Positions 1-9,746 of a stretch of 14,644 bases of DNA are shown piece by piece. The stretch comes from Chromera velia (Eukaryota > Sar > Chromeraceae), in NCBI GenBank assembly GCA_018398765.1, contig JAHBMJ010002518.1, forward strand, positions 3,897 through 18,540, read 5' to 3'. The position numbers and the translations under genes were made by a program. Numbering within the stretch: position 1 is the stretch's first letter; each line of letters opens with the position of its first letter. The notes beneath the pieces were generated by a model. That model was not told where the DNA came from and did not search any database. It was given only the letters and a program-made list of their open reading frames with translations.

Positions 1-980
1 AACACGTGTCGACTGCCTTTCGGTCTCTTTGATGCAGATGATCCCTGGGAGCGTGATGAGGCGACCTTTGCCCTGCAGAACATTGGGCCAAAGGACGACG
101 TCTACCCCCACCTGTTCACACCCCTACGACAAGAGGTGAGCCAGGCGTGCCAGGACCGTTTTTTCTGTCCCATGCATCTTTAGTCGCGTGTCTCCGGCCT
201 CTTGCGTCTCTCAATATCTTTCTTGCTTGCCTGGTATCCTGCGTGCAGCCTCTAGCCATTTCTGTGGCTCTGCTGGATGGCCGTGCGATTCCTGCAGGTG
301 GGTCTGCAGGTCAGCTGTCCCGCCCTCCTTCGGCTCTCCCGGTTTTGTCTCCCTCTCTGCTTTTCCCCCTCGTTTGGTCCTCTCAAGCTACCTGCAATCC
401 TGTCTGTCCGTCCCCCCTGTCCTGCTTTCCTCTTTCGTGAGCTTGTGTACCCATACCGCTTTCTCTTATGTGCTGGCTGTCTCTTCCCGCGTTATTGCTC
501 CGAACAGCTTTTCCATTGGGACTTTTAGCTCTTTGCAGATCCCCGCTGGCGTCTTGATAGAAGCCCCGTGTGGAGGGAGGTGGTAGAACCGAGCCTGGGG
601 CCCGAGGGTGCGGCCTGGGAGTTTCTTCGAGCGGTGAGCAGAGCATGCCTGCCCTTGGTGTGCCCTTGTGGTTTCAGGATCTGTTGACTCGTTCAAAGCA
701 AAGTCTTTGCTACCGTCTGTGTGTGCAGGCTCTTCGGACCTCCAGTGTGCTGGCGGACGAGCGGTGCCCTTCCAAGGGCAGTCAGATTCCTCCTGCAGGT
801 GCGTCTGTACGGCTTCTTTCTTTTTCTAGCTGTGTCCAGATGAGGCGACCTTGGACTCGCTCGTTCGTGCTCTGTGCTGCTTCGTCTTTTGTCCCCCTGC
901 CTTCTCTTTTCGTCCTGTGGGTGCTGACCATGTATGTGCGCGGTGCAGACTGGGCCTTGTCGAGCAAGACGAGAAATTGA
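1..980 (+). CDS. 3' part of an unrecognised multi-exon gene (tentative exons 1-135, 729-798, 949-980)
   Basis: The first 135 bases are open in frame 1 with no stop and read like real protein (…PFGLFDADDPWERDEATF…LFTPLRQE), ending at a GTGAGC donor at 136. No full-length ORF follows, so the gene must be spliced if real. A consistent continuation is exon 729-798, between a TGTGTGCAG acceptor and a GTGCGTC donor, reading ALRTSSVLADERCPSKGSQ. A last short exon from 949, after GGTGCAG, restores the frame (D W A L S S K T R N) and stops at TGA 978-980. The 5' part is outside the window. I recognise no domain. The exon at 1-135 is more credible than the two downstream exons, which rest only on splice-site sequence and phase. 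Other AG/GT pairs between 140 and 950 would also allow different models, or the exon at 1-135 could join to something else. Confidence 0.35.
136..728 (+). other. Proposed intron, phase 0
   Basis: It starts GTGAGCC directly after the open frame at 1-135 and ends in a T/G-rich stretch and TGTGTGCAG. The interior is pyrimidine-rich on this strand, with many stops in all frames. Short open frames inside it look like composition effects. Confidence 0.35.
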
Positions 981-1254
981 CGTGCCCACGCGTACAATAG
1001 GAACTCATCAGCAGACAAGGAGGCCTGCCGCGCTTTCGTGATCGCGAATCAGGGTCTGCGGTATGCGCTTGGGCCTTTGAACAGAGAGCCACACAGCAGC
1101 TTCAGTGGGTTCTCTCAGATTCCCGACGACGAGGGGAAAAGAGAGTTTGTAGAGGGTCTTTTTCTATGCCAGGCTCCACAAGGTTGGTCGCCCTTGGTGC
1201 TCTCGCACGCCACGCAGCTACTTGGTGCTCTCGCAGGCGACAGAGAGACAGAAG

Positions 1255-1325
1255 TCAGAAAAGAAAGAAAGAAAGGAAAAAAGAAAGAAAGAAAGAAAGA
1301 AAGACAGACAGAAAGAAAGACAGAC

Positions 1326-1368
<43 letters not shown>

Positions 1369-1396
1369 AAAAAAAAAAGAAAGAAAGGGAGAGAGG

Positions 1397-1436
<40 letters not shown>

Positions 1437-1440
1437 GAAA
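1255..1440. repeat. GAAA / GACA / GA microsatellite block
   Basis: Nearly pure purine strand. GAAA tetramers are interrupted by GACAGACA pairs (about 1310-1325), followed by an A-run near 1370 and a (GA)n tract at about 1398-1432. Open frames across it on both strands (Lys/Glu/Arg-rich, or Phe/Leu/Ser-rich on the minus strand) are artefacts of the repeat. Confidence 0.95.
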
Positions 1441-1569
1441 AAGAGAAGAGAACGAAAGATATGCCAAGAGAAAATCAAGCAAATGGATAGAACGAAACTG
1501 GAAGAGGGGGCCCACTTGGAAAGTGGAAGTCTTAAAAGGAAGCTTGAAGAGATAAGAAAGAAAAAAGGA

Positions 1570-1995
1570 GGATCAACTGACTGAACGACTGACTGACTGA
1601 CCATATGAAGGAAAGAATAGAAGGAAGAAAACCAATTGAAGGACTGACAGAGTGAAGGAATGAAGTGAGTGAAGGAATGAAGTGAGTGAAGGACAGAACA
1701 ACTGACAGAGTGAAGGAATGAAGTGAGTGAGGAACAGAACAACTGAAGCGAGTGAAGGAATGAAGTGAATGAAGGAATGAAGTGAGTGAAGGACCGAGAA
1801 CGACTGACAGAGTGAAGGATTGAAGGACTGACTGACTGACTAACTGACTGACTGACTGACCGAGTGACTGATTGACTGACTAAAGAATTGACTAACTGAA
1901 GGATTGACTGACCGGCAAGCAAGCAAGTGGAATAACCGACTGACTAACCGACCGACCGAACCACTGACTGACAGAAGTAAAATCCCGATCGATTG
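1570..1995. repeat. CTGA tetranucleotide tracts and 17-bp minisatellite
   Basis: Runs of ACTG/CTGA (about 1575-1600 and 1828-1975) flank a minisatellite at about 1650-1830 whose basic unit is GAGTGAAGGAATGAAGT. Perfect copies occur at 1650-1666, 1667-1683 and 1708-1724. Longer variant units carry inserts such as GACAGAACAACTGACA. A long Ser/Val-rich frame on the minus strand is only the translated repeat. Confidence 0.9.
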
Positions 1996-1999
1996 ATTG

Positions 2000-3050
2000 A
2001 GAGACAGTCTGGAAGAAAAAAGAAATTTAACGCGAGTCGACGGGATAGGAGGAATGTCCGAAGTTCGGCCCTTGCGGCGCCGATCTTGGAATATCTCGCC
2101 GCCGCGCGCAGTAAAGTTAGACCTGGTCAGGAAGTGCGTGACCGTGCGCGAATGCAAGCGACTGAGAGCAAAATGCAAAACGTGTAATTAAGCTCAAAAA
2201 GTAATTCTTTACATGCATGCAGAGAAATAAATGAAAGAGACTTGGATCGGAAAGAAACATTCAGAAGTACCAGGAGTGGAAATTGTGGACTATCAGACTT
2301 ACCCTCCTGTAGGTACCAGACTGAAGTACTGACTAACTGAACTTATTGCCTCACCTAGCAGTAATATATTGCATTAGACCGTACGGGATGGAAAGGAGCC
2401 AGTAGACCAAACTAGACTGGACGGGACACAAACTTCGATCTGTAGGGTGGCCCGCCACTACGTTGCGGGTTTAGGGGGTTGCGATCCGTATCGACTTAGA
2501 CCCTGCTAACGGACTCGTCAGTCCTCATAGCGGGCCTCGTCGGTTCGGGCTCGCCTGCGTGCTCGAGCGCCTACAAAACGGCGCGTCGATCCTACTCCGT
2601 ATAGCGGTCCCTCTCGCCGGGCGTCGCGCCTATCGGCTCAAACGCGCGCGCGGACACCCAAAGCATCCCAAAGCTGCGTGCGACTATGGAGGCCAAGCTT
2701 CTAGAATCAGAGATTGACCTCAGAAACGTGATCATTCAGGGATCCGCTGCTTATTTGCATCCTTAAACCCAATCCCACGTCCATGAGGGGTCATTGAAGG
2801 TTTCGGTAGACTTCGAGGATTTCTCCAGACGTTTTTGTGTGGACAAGAACTGGCAAAGTCAGTGTGAAGGAAGGTAGCCGCCGTGCTTTTTTTGGTACCT
2901 GTACGTTGAATCTCTGGGCACGAGTGGACGATTCGGCCTCCAGATTGCAGAGCGTGAGACAATGACTTCTAACTCCGGGGGAGCGGTCTGGTCCCACCCA
3001 GGTCTGTGTGGTCTTGCTTTGCTTCATACAGAGAGACGGAGACGGCATAC
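2000..3050. other. Non-coding stretch, no gene seen
   Basis: Apart from short chance ORFs there is no convincing coding sequence on either strand. From about 2400 to 2680 the sequence becomes rich in C, G and CpG and lacks the simple repeats that dominate elsewhere. A single GGGTTTAGGGGG lies near 2468. I found no tRNA cloverleaf. The stretch also holds the upstream region of the transporter gene, with an in-frame TAG at 3057-3059. Confidence 0.5.
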
Positions 3051-3107
3051 AAGAAGTAGCGCAGCCATTTTGTCCACATTCTTTCCCGTGAGTTTCTGGC
3101 AAAGAGA

Positions 3108-5447
3108 ATGCTTTCCCGCTCGCCTTCCTTCTTCCTTCCTGCTGTCATTTCAACGCGGCTTTCGCATGCATATTTTTTCATGGAAACTTTCAAATTCCTC
3201 CCTCAGGGCGCGTTTCGGCTCTTCGGTCCAGTTCTGTCTCAGTCTGACTGCATTCGCCCTGTCTCCCTTAACGTCTTCAGAAAAAGGGCCAACAGCCAGC
3301 CGCCAGTAGGATTCCTTTGTCTTCTCTTCTCCCCTCCTGCCTGCCCACGTACTCGGGATCTCTCTGCAGGTGTCACTGGGGGGGAGAAGGACCAGCTTGA
3401 GACTGGGAAGGAAGGAGGTGAGGGAGAAATCCATCACGAGAGAGACGACAAGGCGTCTGTGTCTGCTGCTTCTGTCTACCTGCCCTCGCGGGCTGCGTCA
3501 GTCGACACGTGCGTTCATTCAAGGGGCACAGAGAGGTCCAGAGACGGCAAGGGTGAGTGCCTCGATCTGGAACTTGGGCAGGTTGAGAGCAGCAGCTGCA
3601 GCAGCAGTGTCGAGATTGGCTTCCTCCCCGAAACGCCAGCGGGAGCGACGGCAGGGAAGACAGAGTGTGATGCAGAACGAGAGGACACCGCGGAGGAAAT
3701 TGGGGGTGTGGGCACGGACATTGTGAAGGCAGGGAGAGGGAGGATGTTGTTTCGTTCTGTTTTGGGGCTTTTTCTGGCTTCTGCAGGTGCAGTTGCGTTT
3801 GCTCTTCTCTCCCTCTCGGTGGAGATCACGATGCCTCATGTCGGCAATCGATTGCAGCTGCTCATCTGTGCGCGTTCTCTCGTGCAAGGCCTGCTTTGCA
3901 TCTCCAGCTTCTACGCAAGTAGGAAAGTACTCAAGTGTCTGAGCAGGGGGAAAAAATCAAATCACTCAAGTGACGAGAAGGGGGAAGTAGAGGAACAGGA
4001 GGGTGGGTTTTTTGGGCCGAAAGAAGATCGCTTTCTTCTTTTCATGAGGGGGCTCCTCTCGGGTATTGCCATCAACTGTATGCTCTTCACGCTCACCCAG
4101 CTGCCCATGGGAGACGCCTCCGCGATTCATTTCAGTGGTCCGCTGATCACTGCAGCCCTCGCAAGGGTTTGGTTGAAGGAATCTTGGCATTGGATGAATT
4201 GGGTCGCGGGGGTGCTGTCCATCACTGGGATTATGTTCATTGCAAATCCTCCCTTCCTTGCCCCCGTTTTTGACTTCCTAGGATTCCCCCCTGCTCCCTT
4301 AGACTCCCACGATGTCCCTCTGGTGCCCCGTCCTGTGGCTGTGGCCATTGGAGTTGCGGGAGCTGTGAGCTCTGCTGTCGGTTTAACGATTTTGCGAAAA
4401 ATTCGAAGAGTGTCTTTTGCTGCGAACGTCCTTTCTACCTCCGTTGTGTCCTTCTTGATTGCTTTGGTTATTCTCCTCGTGTGGGAGAAGCACCGACCGA
4501 CAATCGAGGACTTGAAGAATATAGACATCGTGAAAGGGTGGGGGGGTACGGTTTTGGTCGGATTTTGCGGCTTCTCTGCCCAGTCTCTGATGGCCCTCGG
4601 GTTCCAATTCGAAAAGGCGGGGCCCGCGGTGTTCGCCCTCTGTCTGGAAGTCTTTGTGGCATTCCTCCTGCAGGTCGGTCGGTCGATCAGAAAAAAAAAG
4701 GAAAATAAATCCTGATGAAAGTCACTGTTCTTTCGTTGGTTTGTTGAAAGTGTTGTTTGCTGTGCATGCCCAGTCTGGAAAGTTTCTTCTCTTTCCTTTT
4801 TGTGGGTCTACCTCTAACCATTTTGTACCCAATTTACCTCTTTGTGATTCTGCCTCTTTGCTTTGCCGATCGAAAGGAGTCCGTTTCTTCATGTTTCCTC
4901 AATTTCGGTGACTCCATGCTTTCCTCAATGCCTAGCTCTGGCCCTTTCTCTCTCTTTGCTCAAGAAGCCTTGCTCTCCCCTGCCTCATCCAATTTGAGAC
5001 CAGAGAGAAAGGCAGAAACTCGGTCAGCCAGGCAAGCAGAAATGCCGACCGGCGGAAGCTTTCAATTTGTACTGTTTTCGCTTCTTTTCTTTTCTCTTCC
5101 TGCTGCCTTCTCCTCCTTCCAAAGCGAAACAGCCTCTCTCCTGTCTTTTCTCATTGCTGTGCTGGTGTGTCTTTCCTCTTTTTCTGTTTGCGTGCCAATT
5201 TTTCCTTCAGGTGGCTGTGATGAAGACGGCAGTCGGACTTGGTAGTCTTTTGGGCGGTATCCTTGTGGTCGTCTCTGTCACCCTTCTGTTTGCGGTAAAA
5301 CTCTGCACTGCATCTTCCCCCTCATCTCCGAAAAAACAGAAGGAAAACTGTGAGAGTGACTGTGGGTTTGATTCGGCAAAGGCACAGAGTGCGTGTGAAG
5401 GTACTGAGAGGGACCCAAGAGAGGGCCAAGATCTGCCTGGGAGGTGA
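3108..5447 (+). CDS. Ten-helix drug/metabolite transporter (DMT, EamA/SLC35G-like), exons 3108-4673 and 5211-5447
   Basis: A predicted 600-residue membrane protein after splicing. The first ATG follows an in-frame TAG at 3057-3059. Residues 1 to about 212 are hydrophilic and poorly conserved-looking. From about residue 213 come ten hydrophobic segments in two five-helix halves. The first half has LPMGDASAIHFSGPLITA at about 332-349, then the GVLSITGIMFIANPP helix. The second half has QFEKAGPAVFALCLEVF near 508-518. These match the pattern of EamA-type DMT transporters, where 'L.yt.a.DA..i....P' and 'kAgp.a......v.f' segments recur. Exon 1 ends …VAFLLQ at 4673 (CAG|GTCGGTC). Exon 2 starts GTGGCTGTG at 5211, in phase 0, and supplies helix 10 (GLGSLLGGILVVVSVTLLFA) and a hydrophilic tail. 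Reading through without splicing gives only a short Lys-rich end and loses that helix. The substrate cannot be told from sequence; such proteins move small metabolites or nucleotide sugars. The extended N-terminus could hide another upstream intron, for example one ending at the CTGCAG before 3371. Confidence 0.85.
4674..5210 (+). other. Intron of the DMT transporter, phase 0
   Basis: The 537-bp segment begins GTCGGTCGGTCG and ends TTTTTCCTTCAG. The two flanking exons join in phase 0 to give helix 9 running into the helix 9/10 loop with the length expected for DMT transporters. The donor departs from GTAAGT at +3 and +4 but keeps G+5 T+6 C+7. A frame inside (about 4757-4911) encodes hydrophobic residues but does not resemble the missing helix. 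Confidence 0.8.
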
Positions 5448-5660
5448 ACGGAAGGGAAGGGAAGGGAAGGAGAGCCGGGGGGAGGGAGGGCGGCTTGAAG
5501 AGGAAGAGAGAGAAAGAGAGACTGGAGAAGGGGTCCTGAGGGAACCCCCCCCCCCTCCGCGTGCGTGCGTGCGTGTGTGCATGTGTAGGTTGTGCGTGCA
5601 TGTGTGTGTGTGTGTGGGTGTGTGTGTATGTGAGTGGGTGGGTGGAAAAGAGTGGAAGAA
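5447..5660. repeat. GAAGG, poly-C and GT/GC dinucleotide repeats
   Basis: (GAAGG)n at about 5450-5475 passes into GA-rich sequence, then a C-run at about 5546-5556, then GCGT and GT repeats with GTGGGTG interruptions to about 5645. This is probably the 3' untranslated or intergenic sequence of the transporter gene. The His/Thr-rich minus-strand frames here are repeat artefacts. Confidence 0.9.
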
Positions 5661-5776
5661 TAAAGGATCTCCCGTCCCTCCGCAACGGACGGAGGACCCT
5701 TTCTTGTGCATTCCCTTGCGCTTCTTCCTGAATCCTTTCCCCCTCCCCACTTGACCTTTCGTGTGTGGTCCAAAAC

Positions 5777-5903
5777 TTGTTCGTTCGTTCGTTCGTTCTT
5801 TTTCGTCCCATGATTTCCCCTCTTTTGAAACACGATTTCTTTCAGTGCTTGTCAGTCTCTGTTTGTCTTCCAATGTATCTATCCTTCTTTGCCTCCGTCC
5901 TCG

Positions 5904-5949
<46 letters not shown>

Positions 5950-5950
5950 G
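5777..5950. repeat. GTTC repeat and (CT)n tract
   Basis: Four to five GTTC units lie near 5779-5798, and a (CT)n run of more than 40 bases at about 5905-5948 ends in TAG. The tract would also serve as a strong pyrimidine tract for the AG at 5949-5950. Confidence 0.85.
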
Positions 5951-6330
5951 GTTGTCCCCTTCATTCCATGCTGGAAAGAAAGAAAGAGGCAGATCTGTCG
6001 ATTGGTCAGTCGGTGAAGTAAGTCATCAGTTGTATCAGGTTTTTTTTTTTCCTGAACGTTTTTTAGAGTTGGCCGTTTTGCGTCGAAAAGGAAGGCGGCG
6101 CCCCTCATGAATGAATCGATGAATGGATGGAAAGCAAGAGAGGAAAAGGGCCAACGGAAAAAATGAAAAAAATGAGGTCAGCAATATTCGAAGAAACTTT
6201 TTCTTTTCCGCCTATCTTGCGGAAAGAACGAGGCATACAGAGGGAAGGAAACAATGGATCCTCATACAGGATGATGATGAATGGACTGAGGGGGGAAAAC
6301 AAATGCGAAGCGAAAGGAATGTCAGTGCAA
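5951..6330 (+). other. Possible spliced transcript segment (exons 5951-6015 and 6067-6330), coding status unknown
   Basis: The segment 5951-6015 is bounded by a (CT)n-TAG acceptor and a perfect GTAAGTC donor at 6016. A 51-bp candidate intron 6016-6066 ends in a T-rich tract and TTTTTTAG. Another perfect GTAAGTC lies at 6331. In the downstream segment the longest frame from the acceptor stops after about 30 codons, so if this is transcribed it may be untranslated or a short tail. No domain is recognised. Only the splice signals support it. Confidence 0.2.
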
Positions 6331-6971
6331 GTAAGTCGTGTGGAGAAGAAAAAAAGAGAGTGTCTTTCCCCGTGGAATGTGCCGGCCTGACTGCTAAGCT
6401 GTCTTTGTCACGTCCAAGATACCGTCTTTCTTCCGGTGTTGGTCTCTTTGTGCTCAGAAAACTGAATGTTGCTGCCTTTTGAGTGGTTCCTTCAATGTCG
6501 AAAGCACTGTGCTGGCTTCTTCGCGACTCTTTTTTGAGTCATTGGTTGACTCCGTGATTCATCGGAGGGAGATTTGATCTGTCGGTATCTGCTTCGGTCT
6601 GTGGATGTCTCGCTTGAAAAATGAACATCTAATTACCTCCCTGTCTGTGTGTTGACAGGGTGCAACCATGAACTTTCCTGCAGACTTGTTTTGCAACAGG
6701 AAAAGAGCTGAACAAAAGTGGGGGGGACAAAGGAGAACAAGACAGGAAGAGAAGAACACAAGGGGGGTGTTGCTCTCTTTCCTTCTGGCTGTGAATGCCC
6801 ATAGACTCGACTATAAACATTTGGCTGTATAATGCAAAGTGGAAGAAGGGTAAGCGAGGCCGCGTTTCTTTCTCTTCTTTCTTTCCTCTCTTTCTTCCTT
6901 CTTTCCCCTCCTTGTTTCCTTATGTCTGGCGCCTAGGTCGAAGCGTGAGTATTCTTGTTTCGACCTCTCTG

Positions 6972-7019
<48 letters not shown>

Positions 7020-7770
7020 CCTCCCTCCCTCCCTCCCTCCCGCTGTCTGTCTGTCTGTCTGAGTCTGTAAGAAAAGACGATATGGTCTGTCTGAGTCTGT
7101 CGTGTACATGAAGAAAAGAAGGGAGAAGAAGAAACATGTGGTCTGTCTGTCCGTCTGTCTCTCTCTCTATCTCTCGCTCTTCTCCGCTGCATCAACTTCT
7201 TTTCTCGATACCTGGGCCTGGCATATTCGTGGTTCTGTTTGAAAAGGGGTCGGCTGGAGCCGAAATCCCGCGTATGCATCGATCTCAGTGTGGTTGAATG
7301 TCTCTTGTAGCTCCGTCCTGACTCGGACTCTGGCGGAATCGTTTGATTCTGCATGCATGCATGTATGAGCTGTGAAAGTCTGCTTCCTTCTATCGATAGC
7401 TTTCTTGACCGAGTAAAACCAAAAGGAGAAAAAATGACTGAAAGTCGATCCGCAGCAGTTCATTCGCATGAATACAGAATGCAGCTTCAGGCCACGTTTT
7501 TGAGTCAGATTGAGTCAGAGAAGTGAATGCAGTTTGATTGTCAATGCGCTTAAAAATTGTGTGGCCATGCCCGCGTGCATGGCGTTATGCATGACGTTTT
7601 TGTGTAAAAGCGAAATAATGTAAGTCTGCTAGGTAAGTCTGAAATTATGAACAGAAATTTGGATTGCATAAATAGAGCAGATTCATGATAGGATAGGATA
7701 GGATTTATATTCCGGGTTGTCACGCGGTCCACTGCCGGGCCTCGATTTGCACCGTCGCATGAAGATAGTG
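6331..7770. other. Intergenic stretch with CT, CCCT and CTGT repeats, no gene seen
   Basis: CT/CTGT repeats occupy about 6966-7062 (CTGTCT, then (CT)n, then CCCT, then CTGT) and again 7081-7100 and 7141-7178. (GATAG)n-like repeats lie at about 7686-7702. GCATGCATGCATGTATG is at 7351-7367. The open frames are short and mostly follow the repeats. GTAAGTCTG occurs twice near 7620-7640. Confidence 0.6.
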
Positions 7771-7774
7771 AGAA

Positions 7775-7790
7775 CCTAGGCGACCACTAC
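7775..7790 (+). repeat. Left terminal inverted repeat
   Basis: CCTAGGCGACCACTAC, followed by an A-rich tract; partner at 9725-9740. Confidence 0.65.
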
Positions 7791-9724
7791 AAAAAAAAAG
7801 AATTAAAAAAAAATGTTAAAATCTCATTTTTTGTTTTTTTTCTTTTTTTGGAAAGCTCTGCATGTGCTTGCATGTGCATGATGATGTCGCACGCCGTGGC
7901 CAGCGGTCTGTGAATATGCACTCGATCGAGTCCCTCCCGCGCGCCGCGCGCTGCGCGCCGGCACGCATGCATGCATGTATGCAAATTAACCGGCCGGTTG
8001 CGTACGTCCCCAGCCGGCAACTTTGCTTAAATTCAGTTAAACGCCTGCAGCGGTTTGTTTGACCTTACGGCCTTTTTGCCTCAAACACCAGCTTCAATCT
8101 GGCAACCTACTGTAAGCTGCTTAGCGCACCAAGCCATCTTCTTGCTACATACCTTTACTTGAGCCTGCCTTCACATTTAAAAAGGTAAAAAAGCGTTTGA
8201 GCGACCTCGGGTTTCATAAGGTCAAAAAAGAGGTCGGCATGCGATCAAACTTCAGATTTCCATTGAATTTTCCAATTCAGAACCGTTTGAAAGTCCTGTC
8301 TACAAGTGTCTGTGTTTTTCTACCCACTAATAGCTGTATCTCAGAAGCTTTATCTCTTCTTCTTGAGCCGTCTGCAGTTTACAATTGTTTCACAGCCTTC
8401 ACTTCAGCAGAATGTTTTTTCTGGAGATTTCGACACTGCTATTCCTGGAGTGTTCAATTTGGTCTGGATAACACTGTCCAGTCAGTTTCAGCTTCTTTGG
8501 AACGCCGTGTCCCCCAGATCTAGTCTCTTAGAGCTCTTCAAGAACTTTACCCTCTTCAAAAGATACTATTCTTTTCCCTCATCAGTGATTTTATGACATC
8601 ATTCGATCGCTTCAATGCATCGTCGACTAGATCGTCGATACATATATATACATCCTATACATTGGTGTTCTGACTCTAGGTTTTGACTGCTTCTCACCCA
8701 CCCTGACCCCTACATCATTCATCCTATGTATCACCAATTTTGTCTCACTAATTCTTCCCCTATTACTCCACTGTTTATATACGCGCTCTCATTTATTCAG
8801 TGTTTGTAGATCGAGTCAGAGAATGGTCAGAAAATGGTGTTCAAAGATGGAGAAGTTCCCTCCTGCAGAGCCGCAGCCACTNCCCCCCAACAAAGAGGCA
8901 AAACGCACCTTCTCAGCTAAATCCCCCCCCCAAAGAAAGAGAACGCAAGAGAAAGATAAGTAAGAGGCTGGAAAGAAAGAGACGACGAGGAATGAGTTTA
9001 ACTTAGGAGGGAAAACCCCCACGGAGATACACAAAGAAAAAGAATATCTAGAAGAAAAGATGCCCATGGAGATACATTTTTCTTACTATTCTCTGTTGTC
9101 TTCCCCACTAGCTTCTTTGTTTTTTCATACCCCTCATCCCCCCCCTAGATCCCCCCCTCCAAGATATGAAGAAGGAGGAAAGAAACAAAAATCGAGCTGC
9201 AAGAAAAATGATTAATGATAGCACAGCGAAGAGTCGGCAAGGAATCACTGACAGACAAAGGAAGAGAAACAACAGAAGATAAAGAGAGAGACACATTCTT
9301 TTCTTTCCTGGCCCTTTATGTCTTTGGGAGTAGGAGGCGCGGGGGGAGGGGCTGGGGAGGGTCAGGGGCATGACGGCATCTTAGATACAAATCTGGGCGG
9401 GGGGCTAGGCGAGGGGCAGGTGGGGGAGCAACTTAGGGAAGGGAAGAAGGGCGGAGCCCTATGGGAAACTTTTAGAATTTATGGGTCGGCAAGGTTTCTT
9501 CAGGAAACTTAACGTCTGACCTAGCGGGTGATTGACTCTATTACTGACTGAAAGACTGACCTTGATGCAAGTTTTACTATAAGAACGGTCTTTGATCTCT
9601 GTATCGTCCAGTCCTAAGTTAGATAAATGTTGACTTTCGTTTTTTTTGTCAGTCTGAGCACGTTGATAAACCCCCCAAAAAAGAAAATAAATGGGGTAAA
9701 AACTTTTTTTTTTCTCTTTTTTTT

Positions 9725-9740
9725 GTAGTGGTTACCTAGG
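9725..9740 (-). repeat. Right terminal inverted repeat
   Basis: GTAGTGGTTACCTAGG, preceded by a T-rich tract, then TGAGAA immediately outside. Confidence 0.65.
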
Positions 9741-9746
9741 TGAGAA

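Larger units (their letters stand above)
7775..9740. mobile_element. Candidate non-autonomous TIR DNA transposon
   Basis: The left terminus CCTAGGCGACCACTAC (7775-7790) is the inverted repeat of the right terminus GTAGTGGTTACCTAGG (9725-9740), with 14 of 16 positions matching. Just inside, the left end has A9-GAATT-A9 and the right end has T10-CTC-T8, so the symmetry extends to about 40 bases. The six bases outside are TGAGAA on both sides (7769-7774 and 9741-9746), as expected for a target duplication; the shared C next to it makes the boundary ambiguous by one base. No transposase-like frame is seen in the 1966 bp, so it would be a non-autonomous element. I do not assign a superfamily. The single N at 8882 lies inside. 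Confidence 0.6.

Noticed and set aside
1218-1922. Long minus-strand frame rich in Ser, Phe, Leu and Val-Ser-Gln
   Set aside because: It is the translation of the GAAA/GA and CTGA repeats; no non-repeat protein sequence is present.
2466-2479. GGGTTTAGGGGG as a telomere repeat
   Set aside because: Only one unit; chance occurrence in a GC-rich stretch.
4712-4718. CTGATGA, the hammerhead ribozyme core word (also at about 10636)
   Set aside because: No helix II with GAAA at the right spacing and no matching arms; one lies in the transporter intron and the other in ORF1 coding sequence.
5207-5873. Three long minus-strand frames rich in His/Thr and Ser/Leu
   Set aside because: They run across GT and GAAGG repeats and antisense to the second transporter exon; repeat artefacts.
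8197-8523. 108-codon frame inside the transposon as a transposase remnant
   Set aside because: No catalytic spacing or zinc finger; composition looks non-coding.
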